From assembly GCA_937871155.1 (NCBI GenBank), contig CALMXV010000211.1, positions 1 to 8,543 of the forward strand: a stretch of 8,543 bases of DNA. The letters are read 5' to 3'. The notes below the pieces were generated by a model that saw only the letters and a list, made by a program, of their open reading frames with translations, was not told where the DNA came from and did no database searches. Of this stretch, positions 1-7,500 are shown piece after piece. Source of the stretch: an uncultured Taibaiella sp. Lineage in GTDB: Bacteria; Bacteroidota; Bacteroidia; Chitinophagales; Chitinophagaceae. The first letter of the stretch is position 1. Every line of letters begins with the position of its first letter. The position numbers and the translations under genes are program-made.

Positions 1-277
1 CAATAGTTTCTCTATCTAATAAATTTCTTTCTGCAGACTTTCCTGTAGGATCGCCAATCATTCCGGTAGCACCACCCACCAAAGCATAAGGCTTATGTCC
101 TGCCATCTGCAAACGTTTCAATAAAGTAATCTGCAACATACTTCCCACATGAAGACTATCTGCCGTAGGGTCAAAACCGATATAGCCGGAGGTCATTTCT
201 TTCTCCAATTGCTCCTCTGCTCCTGGCATAATATTATGTATCAATCCACGCTGTTGTAATTCTTTTACCAGACTCAT
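1..277 (-). CDS. tyrS: Tyrosyl-tRNA synthetase, N-terminal part (partial)
   Basis: This is the beginning of tyrosyl-tRNA synthetase, which charges tRNA-Tyr with tyrosine using ATP in the cytoplasm. Reading the minus strand from ATG at 277-275 gives 92 codons before the left edge cuts the gene. Visible class I synthetase features are the GFDPTADSLHVG stretch (residues 34-45), which contains the HIGH-type ATP-binding motif at 43-46, then HKPYALVGGATGMIGDPTGK (61-80) and SAERNLL (81-87); this spacing is typical of bacterial TyrRS. The KMSKS loop and the tRNA-binding C-terminal domain lie outside the window. The HIGH motif reads HVGS, so the fourth residue is Ser, where His or Asn is usual. The ATG is chosen because the protein then starts a few residues before the conserved KELQQRGL helix, as in relatives. 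The gene is divergent from uvrA, and a Bacteroidota-type promoter lies just upstream. Family assignment is close to certain. Confidence 0.96.
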   Translation of the reverse strand, partial: MSLVKELQQRGLIHNIMPGAEEQLEKEMTSGYIGFDPTADSLHVGSMLQITLLKRLQMAGHKPYALVGGATGMIGDPTGKSAERNLLDRETI

Positions 278-294
278 TTAAAATGAAATTTTCG

Positions 295-326
295 CAAAAA
301 TAGTGGGTTTTATTGATGAGCAGCAA
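295..326 (-). promoter_or_regulatory. Bacteroidota-type promoter for tyrS
   Basis: On the minus strand the sequence TATTTTTG (302-295) matches the Bacteroidota -7 consensus TAnnTTTG exactly. A TTG (326-324) lies 21 bases upstream, matching the -33 element. The predicted transcription start is about 5 bases past the -7 box, near 290, leaving a short leader of roughly 13 bases before the tyrS ATG at 277. No Shine-Dalgarno sequence is visible in that leader, which is usual for this phylum. The call rests on the motif match and its position; no transcript data were available. Confidence 0.6.
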
Positions 327-337
327 CATTCCACAAG

Positions 338-372
338 TTCTATCAATTTTCCTGTGGCTGCAATTGATAGAA
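338..372. repeat. Perfect 11-bp inverted repeat in the tyrS-uvrA divergent intergenic region
   Basis: TTCTATCAATT at 338-348 is matched exactly by its reverse complement AATTGATAGAA at 362-372, with a 13-base spacer. It lies 12 bp upstream of the -33 element of the predicted tyrS promoter and 50 bp before the first possible uvrA start. It could be an operator or activator site serving one or both divergent genes, or a hairpin in the uvrA leader. It is not an obvious terminator, because no T-tract follows on either strand. A second short pairing, CCACA (331-335) with TGTGG (353-357), interleaves with it. No convincing TAnnTTTG promoter box for uvrA was found in 278-422; the best partial candidate is AAAACTTG at 385-392. 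Confidence 0.5.
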
Positions 373-422
373 TAGTTCATTTTAAAAACTTGATGGGAAT
401 AACCAATAGCGAACCTGCCTAG

Positions 423-3269
423 ATGGATGAGTTTATCCTACATTCGCATTCTATGGCTACGAAGAAAAAAACTGCTACAGAACTTATTCTTACTACTGAT
501 ACTGCTTCGACTTCACCGGATACGATTTTTATAAAAGGGGCACGAATGCACAATCTTAAAAATATTGATGTTAGTTTTCCTAAGAATAAATTAATCGTAG
601 TTACGGGCGTTTCGGGTTCCGGCAAGTCTTCGTTGACCATGGACACCTTGTTTGCTGAAGGGCAACGGCGCTATGCTGAAAGCCTCAGCACTTATACCAG
701 ACAATTTTTGATGCGGATAGATAAGCCGGATGTAGATTATATCAAAGGGCTGTGCCCAGCTATTGCCATTGAACAAAAAGTGACCTCGCGAACCCCAAGA
801 AGCACTGTCGGCTCCATGACGGAGCTATATGATTATTTAAGACTGCTATTTGCAAGAATTGGTAAAACCTATTCGCCCATCTCCGGTAAAGAAGTAAAAA
901 AAGATACAGTAAGCGATGTAGTAGATGCTATCACTCATTTAAACGAAGGCGATAAAGTATTGCTACTAGTACCTTTTCGGGTCAATAAGTCTAGGACATT
1001 AGCCGCAGAATTAGACATTTTATTACAAAAAGGTTTTTCTCGCCTATATGAACTTGGCACATCGAAGCCTCTCTTAATTGAAGATGCACAGGCTGACGAA
1101 TCGCTTATCAACAATAAGTCGATATTTATTTTAATAGACCGATTGGTGGTGAAACCATTTGATGAAGATGATATACATCGAATCTCGGACAGTGTACAAA
1201 CTGCTTTTTATGAAACAGACGGTGAATGTACTTTAGAGATAAACGGCAAAGAAGTTAGCGTGTTCAACAATCGTTTTGAAGCGGATGGGATTCGCTTTGA
1301 AGAACCAACTCCCAACTTGTTTTCATTTAATAACCCATATGGTGCATGCCCCAAATGTGAAGGCTTTGGCATGACTTTAGGTATCGATCCTAATTTGGTG
1401 ATTCCAGACAAATCATTGAGTGTATATGAAGGAGCTATTGCCCCTTGGAAAGGAGAAAAAATGAGTGAGTGGCAGCGACATTTTATTCATACTGCCTCGA
1501 AATATGACTTCCCTATTCACCAACCTATAGCCACACTAACTTCAGAGCAATACCACTTACTTTGGAAAGGGAATAAATACTTAAGGGGCATACAACAGTT
1601 TTTCGACATGGTGAGCGAGAACTTGTATAAAGTACAATACCGCATCTTGCAATCTCGCTATCGTGGTAAGACGCATTGTCCGGATTGTGATGGCACTAGG
1701 CTCCGCAAAGAAGCATTATATGTAACTGTTGCAGGAAATAATATCGCTTCGCTTTTAAGTATGCCTGTTTCTAAATTGCAAGGTTGGATTGAACAGTTGA
1801 CACTTACGAAACAAGAAGAAGCGATTGCTAAACGCATCTTACAAGAAATTACGCAACGACTACAAACATTAATGGATGTTGGGTTGTCTTATCTAACCCT
1901 AAACAGAACAGCGAATACCTTATCCGGAGGCGAAAGTCAACGCATACAACTGACCAAGTTTTTAGGAAGCACCTTGACCGATTCTTTATACATACTTGAT
2001 GAGCCAAGCATTGGGCTTCACTCCAGAGATACCGAACGGCTTATCCATGTGCTTAAATCTCTCCGCGACCATGGTAATACTGTAGTAGTAGTAGAACATG
2101 ATGAGATGATGATGCTAGAAGCAGATTACATCATCGACATGGGACCATTGGCAGCCCATCTAGGAGGCACCGTAATAGCAGCAGGCAATAAAGAGGCTAT
2201 TATAAAAAATGAAAACAGCCTTACCGGAAAATATTTAAATCGACAACTAAGCATCAAAATTCCTGAAAGGAAAAGAAAAAGTACCGCAGCAATTTCACTT
2301 GAAGGATGCAATCAGCATAACCTGAAAAACATCCATGTAAAGTTTCCTTTGCAAGTTTTATGTGTGGTAACCGGAGTAAGCGGCAGTGGTAAGACTACCT
2401 TAGTAAAGCAAACATTATATCCTGCCTTACTAAAAGAATTGAATGGCATCAATGAAGTACAAGGCAATTATAAAAGACTTTCCGGTGACTTGCAAGCAAT
2501 AGCACAAGTAGAATTCGTTGATCAAAACCCAATAGGCAAATCCTCACGTAGCAATCCTGTAACTTATATCAAGGCATGGGATGAAATACGCAAGCTTTTA
2601 GCAAAGCAACCGCTCTCGAAAGTACGAGGATATGCAGAAAAGCATTTCTCTTTTAATACGGATGGAGGAAGATGTGATACCTGCAAAGGAGATGGTGAAG
2701 TAGAAGTAGAGATGCAGTTCTTAGCAGACATTCATTTGCTTTGTGAAAGCTGTAGAGGTAAACGCTTCAAAGAAGAAGTATTAGATATTACCTATTGTTC
2801 CAAGAATGTGTTTGATATTTTAGAAATGAATGTAGATGAAGCGATAGATTTTTTTAAAGAGGAGCAAAAGATAGCTATTGCCTTGCAACCACTTCAAGAT
2901 GTGGGCTTGGGCTATCTTAAATTAGGTCAAAGTAGTGATACCTTAAGTGGTGGCGAAGCACAAAGAGTAAAACTGGCATCCTTCTTAAGTAAAGGGAAAG
3001 ACAGCAAAAAACTGCTCTTCATCTTTGATGAACCCACTACCGGACTGCACATGCATGACATCAACAAGCTACTTCAATCTTTTGACGCACTTATTGAACA
3101 AGGACATAGCATCATCGTTATTGAACATAATAATGATGTAATAAAAGCTGCTGACTGGGTTATTGATTTAGGACCTGAAGGAGGTGAAGGAGGTGGCAAT
3201 CTTTTGTATCAAGGGCATCCGGAAGGATTGAAAGATTGTAAGCTAAGTTATACGGGGCAGTATTTATAA
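423..3269 (+). CDS. uvrA: UvrA-family excinuclease ABC subunit A (variant first zinc module)
   Basis: UvrA-family DNA-binding ATPase, which in nucleotide excision repair finds DNA lesions as a dimer and loads UvrB. The 948 aa contain two complete ABC ATPase modules. Module 1 has Walker A at 61-70 (TGVSGSGKSS), signature LSGGESQR at 500-507 and Walker B LYILDEPS at 522-529. Module 2 has Walker A at 650-659, signature LSGGEAQR at 841-848 and Walker B with DEPTTG at 869-874. The DNA-binding zinc finger in module 2 is intact (C751, C754, C774, C777). The zinc module near 276-312 has only one CxxC pair (C309, C312); the upstream pair seen in E. coli UvrA is absent. A further CxxC is at 419/422. 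A region corresponding to the UvrB-binding domain (about 130-260) is present in length but divergent. ATG 423 directly follows an in-frame TAG, so it is the earliest start; ATG 453 (MATKKK) is equally plausible. The variant may be the second UvrA paralog many Bacteroidota carry, so a housekeeping role is not certain. Confidence 0.95.
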   Translation: MDEFILHSHSMATKKKTATELILTTDTASTSPDTIFIKGARMHNLKNIDVSFPKNKLIVVTGVSGSGKSSLTMDTLFAEGQRRYAESLSTYTRQFLMRIDKPDVDYIKGLCPAIAIEQKVTSRTPRSTVGSMTELYDYLRLLFARIGKTYSPISGKEVKKDTVSDVVDAITHLNEGDKVLLLVPFRVNKSRTLAAELDILLQKGFSRLYELGTSKPLLIEDAQADESLINNKSIFILIDRLVVKPFDEDDIHRISDSVQTAFYETDGECTLEINGKEVSVFNNRFEADGIRFEEPTPNLFSFNNPYGACPKCEGFGMTLGIDPNLVIPDKSLSVYEGAIAPWKGEKMSEWQRHFIHTASKYDFPIHQPIATLTSEQYHLLWKGNKYLRGIQQFFDMVSENLYKVQYRILQSRYRGKTHCPDCDGTRLRKEALYVTVAGNNIASLLSMPVSKLQGWIEQLTLTKQEEAIAKRILQEITQRLQTLMDVGLSYLTLNRTANTLSGGESQRIQLTKFLGSTLTDSLYILDEPSIGLHSRDTERLIHVLKSLRDHGNTVVVVEHDEMMMLEADYIIDMGPLAAHLGGTVIAAGNKEAIIKNENSLTGKYLNRQLSIKIPERKRKSTAAISLEGCNQHNLKNIHVKFPLQVLCVVTGVSGSGKTTLVKQTLYPALLKELNGINEVQGNYKRLSGDLQAIAQVEFVDQNPIGKSSRSNPVTYIKAWDEIRKLLAKQPLSKVRGYAEKHFSFNTDGGRCDTCKGDGEVEVEMQFLADIHLLCESCRGKRFKEEVLDITYCSKNVFDILEMNVDEAIDFFKEEQKIAIALQPLQDVGLGYLKLGQSSDTLSGGEAQRVKLASFLSKGKDSKKLLFIFDEPTTGLHMHDINKLLQSFDALIEQGHSIIVIEHNNDVIKAADWVIDLGPEGGEGGGNLLYQGHPEGLKDCKLSYTGQYL

Positions 3270-3304
3270 ATTATGGCTAAATTCAGTAATCTTTTTTAAG
3301 AAAA

Positions 3305-4183
3305 CTATAAAATTTCAGCAACATGTTTTTTAATGTTGCTAGCCATTTTTTCCATGGGCAAATCATTACTGTCGGTACCAAAAGGGTCTTCTATTTCTTC
3401 TGCTACCAATTCCATGCTTCCTAAAACATAAAATACAAAGCCCACAATTGGTGCTACATAATAACCAAGGCTAAACACATACCCAAAAGGCAATGTCATT
3501 ACATAAATGAAGATAAACTTTTTGATAAACGTACTATACGATTGAGGAATGGGTGTATTCTTTATGCGCTCACAGGCACCGCAGATGTCAGTAAAAGCAG
3601 TTAATTCATTATTCATTGTTATGAGTTGCTCGCCTGTTATTCTTTGCTCTTTATAAAGATTATTTATTCGTTGAAATAATAACTGTGCGACTTGGTTGGG
3701 TATATGTTGTTGGCTATTAAAATTCTTTAATTCCGGATGATCGACTTCATCTAATGCAAATCGTGTTATTTCTGATTGTAAATGCTTTTGCAAAGAGGAA
3801 GCATAAAGAGGAATCGTTTTCCTGAAAAATTTTCTGTTCACCTCATCATCTATAGGTAACAGGGAATTGAGTTTAAGTGCTAGGTTTCTACTATTATTCA
3901 CTAGTGCGCCCCAAAGCTTCCGCCCTTCCCACCAACGATCATATGCTGAATTAGTACGAAAAACTAACAATATAGAAATAGCAAAACCAAGCAAATTATG
4001 TAGTGTAGGAATATTCTTTACCCAACTATTGGCACTAAGATGCAAGTACTCAATTTCCCAATAGGCGATACCAAGTGAATAAACAATTATTATCAACAAC
4101 AAGGGAAATAATTTTCGCATGGTATCTTCTCTTGAAAAAAAGAACAAAGCTTTTACCCATTGTTTGTTGTTGTACACCTTCAT
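3305..4183 (-). CDS. Bestrophin-family ion channel protein
   Basis: Bestrophin family (formerly UPF0187, YneE-like), an inner-membrane protein of 292 aa, the normal length for bacterial members. Family members form pentameric channels; studied bacterial ones conduct cations while animal ones conduct anions, so selectivity here is unknown. Evidence is the hallmark FRTNSAYDRWWEGRKLWGAL (75-94), the CERIKNTPIPQSY segment (204-216), and EEIEDPFGTDSNDLP (262-276) near the C-terminus, the acidic cluster corresponding to the calcium-clasp region of eukaryotic bestrophins. Four hydrophobic segments lie near residues 24-42, 61-76, 222-240 and 242-259. By hand alignment on the RWW motif, the pore-neck positions would be F67, I71 and F75. 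ATG 4183 gives the usual start (MKVYNNKQW), about 20 residues before the conserved DTMRKL. The gene is convergent with uvrA (35-bp gap) and is separated from the upstream minus-strand gene by a terminator, so it is probably transcribed alone. Confidence 0.93.
   Translation of the reverse strand: MKVYNNKQWVKALFFFSREDTMRKLFPLLLIIIVYSLGIAYWEIEYLHLSANSWVKNIPTLHNLLGFAISILLVFRTNSAYDRWWEGRKLWGALVNNSRNLALKLNSLLPIDDEVNRKFFRKTIPLYASSLQKHLQSEITRFALDEVDHPELKNFNSQQHIPNQVAQLLFQRINNLYKEQRITGEQLITMNNELTAFTDICGACERIKNTPIPQSYSTFIKKFIFIYVMTLPFGYVFSLGYYVAPIVGFVFYVLGSMELVAEEIEDPFGTDSNDLPMEKMASNIKKHVAEIL
3317..3340. terminator. Possible hairpin terminator at the uvrA/bestrophin convergent junction
   Basis: AGCAACAT (3317-3324) and ATGTTGCT (3333-3340) form a perfect 8-bp inverted repeat with an 8-base loop. 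It starts 48 bp after the uvrA stop and lies inside the last codons of the convergent bestrophin gene. On the plus strand it is followed after five bases by a run of six T, as expected for uvrA termination, although the gap is longer than ideal. On the minus strand an AT-rich stretch also follows. The stem is weak (three G-C pairs), so this is only a candidate. Confidence 0.35.
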
Positions 4184-4208
4184 GAAACTGTATAAGATTT
4201 TAAGCCAA

Positions 4209-4216
4209 CAAATATA
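4209..4216 (-). promoter_or_regulatory. Possible -7 promoter box of the bestrophin gene
   Basis: TATATTTG on the minus strand (4216-4209) matches the Bacteroidota -7 consensus TAnnTTTG, 25 bases before the bestrophin ATG at 4183. No TTG occurs at the expected distance upstream, and the surroundings are very AT-rich, so a chance match is possible. The position between the upstream terminator and the start codon supports it. Confidence 0.35.
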
Positions 4217-4263
4217 TAGTCTATATCAATCATTTTTTGATAGCACTTCTAATTTTCACCTAT

Positions 4264-4297
4264 AAAGAAAACCGCCTCAGCTTGAAGGCTGAAGCGG
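4264..4297 (-). terminator. Rho-independent terminator of the T9SS-cargo gene
   Basis: On the minus strand CCGCTTCAGC (4297-4288) pairs with GCTGAGGCGG (4281-4272) around a 6-base loop, and TTTTCTTT follows immediately (4271-4264). The 10-bp stem has nine Watson-Crick pairs and one G-U wobble in minus-strand RNA; in plus-strand RNA the same position would be an A-C mismatch, and no T-run follows. Both facts point to minus-strand function. It lies 32 bp past the stop codon of the large minus-strand gene and upstream of the bestrophin gene, so it should insulate the two. Confidence 0.88.
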
Positions 4298-4329
4298 TAG
4301 TAATATTTAGCTGTTACGTTGCGACTAAA

Positions 4330-4560
4330 CTATTGTTTCGTCACACGTAAGGTTTGCTGATGGGTGTTATCTATATATTTCAATAGATACAAGCCATTCG
4401 CCATGCCACTCATAGAAATAGTAGTAGTAGCACTTTCCATCGGAATACGACGGAGTACTTTACCAGCTATATCTGTGATTAAGATATGGGCATCGTCTCC
4501 CTGAACGCCGTTCACTTTCACTTGTAATACGTCATTCGTAGGATTCGGATACGCTTCTAC
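4330..4560 (-). other. T9SS type A C-terminal sorting domain
   Basis: The last 76 residues of the large secreted protein begin with VEAYPNPTNDVLQVKV, the conserved YPNP start of the type A sorting domain (TIGR04183/Por_Secre_tail family). They continue with ILITDIAGKVLRR, then MANGLYLLKY, and end LRVTKQ just before TAG. In characterised systems this domain is recognised by the T9SS translocon and removed by the sortase-like protease PorU as the cargo is attached to A-LPS or released. It places the protein at the cell surface and the organism in the Bacteroidota. Confidence 0.92.
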
Positions 4561-7500
4561 CATTATGGCTGAACCTCCTGCTACAAAAGCACGTACTACA
4601 TCGCTATAAGTATAGCTGCCATTGTTCATGTGCACTTTCAAGCGATAGTAGTTCATACCTTTTGCCGGTTGCTCATCCCAATAGCTATAGCTGCTTGCTT
4701 TTCCTTTGGCATTGGTACGGCCTAATGTGATAAACGCTTTCGCATCTACACTGCTTTCCAATTCAAAGTAACTAGCATTGCTTTCATCAGCGGTTGTCCA
4801 GTCGATTCGGTTTCTATTACCAAAGTTGGCAGCTGCTATAGATGCTAGTTTGATATCTAGCGGTGTAGCGCCACTATGGATAAAGAAGCCGGAGAAGCCA
4901 CTCACAGGGAACGTTAGTTTCCAATAGGTAGAGCCTACCGGAGTTACGGTAATAGAACTGTTAGGTATAAACTCAATATTCGAATTGCTATACAAGCCCA
5001 ATGGACCTTGCGTGCCGGCTGATGAAGCACCGTGGTACTGGGTCACAACTATATGGCTCATACCAGTAGCATCTGATGGACCGGTTGGCAACATCGGTAA
5101 GCTAGAACTAGTACTTGTCAAATAACTGTTGTATGCAGTAAACTCTGATTGTAATACATAGAGCGTTACTGTAGCCGGACCATTAGTTGTAGGATTGATA
5201 TCGAATGCACGAGGTACATACGGTTGTGCTCCGAAGGTCTGAACAGTAAGTGGTGTAACGGTAACCGCTGAGGTAATACCGAGGTTAGTAGTACCCGAGT
5301 TTACTACAGCTACTGTATCATTACAAGTACCGTAGCTTTGTGTAGTAGCACTTGATTGGCTATTGACTACTACCGTACCACCAGGTGAGACATTACCCGT
5401 ACCAGCAGGATTGATGGTAGCACTTACTTGAGTACGTGCGCCTTCGCAGCCTATTGAGTAGGTCATTGCTACGGCACCAATTGTACCGCCCGGTTCTTGC
5501 CAAATGTCAAGCGGAGCTGTAGTATTTAAGGAATATTGCATCCCCATTCTAGTAAGTACAACTGGAAATCCTGCAATTGCAGAAGTATAAGGACCAGCAG
5601 TAGTAGTATACGCTGCTGCTCCACCAATTTGAGCCATTACTCCAATTACATCACCAGAAGCAATCGGTATATTAACAGGAATTGGACCAGTTGCTGAATT
5701 GTTCTGTGTTAGGTATAAAGTAGTGAAGGCATTCGTTGTAGTTGAATACGTTGGTGGTGGAGTATTCCCATTAAACTTAATAACAGCAATACTTTGTACT
5801 CCTGTTGTGGTCGCTAGAGACTTTAATGATGTAATTGTAAAGCTAGTCGGTGCCGTAAACCAAAAGCCTCTAACATTTCCTGAGTAGTTCGAACTCCATG
5901 TAGGCATAGGTATCGTTCCTATTGCGCCACCTCCTAATGTAGCAGCTGCAAAATAAGGTGTAGTAGTACTAATAGATGGAGTAATAAAGATATTACCAGT
6001 TCCCACTTTGGTACCACCAGTTAATGAGTCGTACCAATTAACACCGCCGCCATTTGCAGCAGCAGCATATAAGGCTACTTCACCTGTACCACAACGTGAA
6101 CCCGGAATCGTCATCGCCAATTGAGGGTTGTTGACAATTACCGTTTCAGTATTGGAATAGGTAGTTCCACCTCCGGTATTAGTACAAGTAACGCGCATAC
6201 GGAAATCTGTTGACGTGCTCAAACCTAATACAGTAAAGGTATCCGTTATCGCTCCCAGTATATCTGTAAAGGTATTAGCACCGGCTGGTGATGATTGCCA
6301 GTTGATTGCAATACCCATATTCAAAGGATAGTTAGCTAACGACAATTTCACATCTCCCATCACACAAAGGGTGTCTTTATCTACAGAGGCGGTACCACCA
6401 GTAGAAGGAGTACCAGAACATGCAATATTAGGAACAATCGTTACCACATAGTCTTCCGTTTCATATCCGGTCGTACTATTCAAACAGGCGTCTATGCTGG
6501 TGTATGTAGTAGCATTCGTAGCTACACGGATCCGCATACCCGTAGGACCTGGCGTTGCGAATAACGGTACGGCAATGGTTCCTTGACCATTGGTCAATAC
6601 TATTGATTCTCCAAAATCAAAGGTTCCATTACGATCAAAATCCACCCAAGCAATACCCGTATAGCTTGTTGACGTTAAGGTAACTGACAATGGATAACTC
6701 ACGTTTTGCATCAACGAATCAGTAGTAGTAGCCGTTGAAGGATAGTAACGTGTATATCCACCGGCACCCACTGTAGTACTAGGATTATTTAAAGAAGTAC
6801 CTGTGATGGCTACGTTGGTGATGTAGTTAGCATTGTTGGTATGTAATGCTTGACCCGTATATGGAGAGCAATAACATGCCCACATAGACATTTGACTCAC
6901 GCTATCCTCATTTGAATAAACCGGAGTTCCAAAATTACAGCTTACATATGCACGGTATTTAGCGGTCGCAGCAAAGGATGCGGTATAGTTTGCGGTGGTT
7001 GCTCCGATGATATCATTCCAGATATTAGCACCATAAGACTCTTGCCATTGGATGGTGATACCGGATTGTAATGGATAACCCGTTAAACTAAGTTGTACCG
7101 GGCCACCTACGCAAGCAGAATCCAAATTGGCATTGGCGATACCTGCGGTACTAGGTGTACCCAAACATGGTGGAATACTAAACTCATAAGCTCCCATATC
7201 CGGTGTCACCGCACTTCTTACTGCTCCATTGATATCCGTAGGCACACTTGCTATTGGAGTACCGAAATTATCTAACATGGAATTCGTAGGAGAGAAGTTG
7301 CCAGTTGCAGGAGATAAGGGCATAGGATCTACCGACAAACTGTTTTGATCCCAAGCATTGCTATTCGCTCCTTGCCATGCTGTTAATGTGGAGAAATCTG
7401 CTGAATAATACCCTATATTATTGGTACCGGTAGTCGATCCCATATAAAGGTTATTGTAGTTTGAGGTTTTACCGGCTCCAGAAAAATATAGACAATGTTT

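Noticed and set aside
419..776. Short minus-strand open frames opposite the start of uvrA
   Set aside because: They lie antisense to strongly conserved UvrA sequence, including Walker A, and resemble no known protein.
3867..4064. 65-codon plus-strand open frame inside the bestrophin gene
   Set aside because: It is antisense to the conserved bestrophin core (RWWEGRKLWG) and has no independent support.
4421..4430. GTAGTAGTAG-type trinucleotide runs, recurring through the large gene
   Set aside because: They reflect Thr/Ser codon runs (ACT, AGT, ACA) in the minus-strand protein and are too short and scattered to be a microsatellite.
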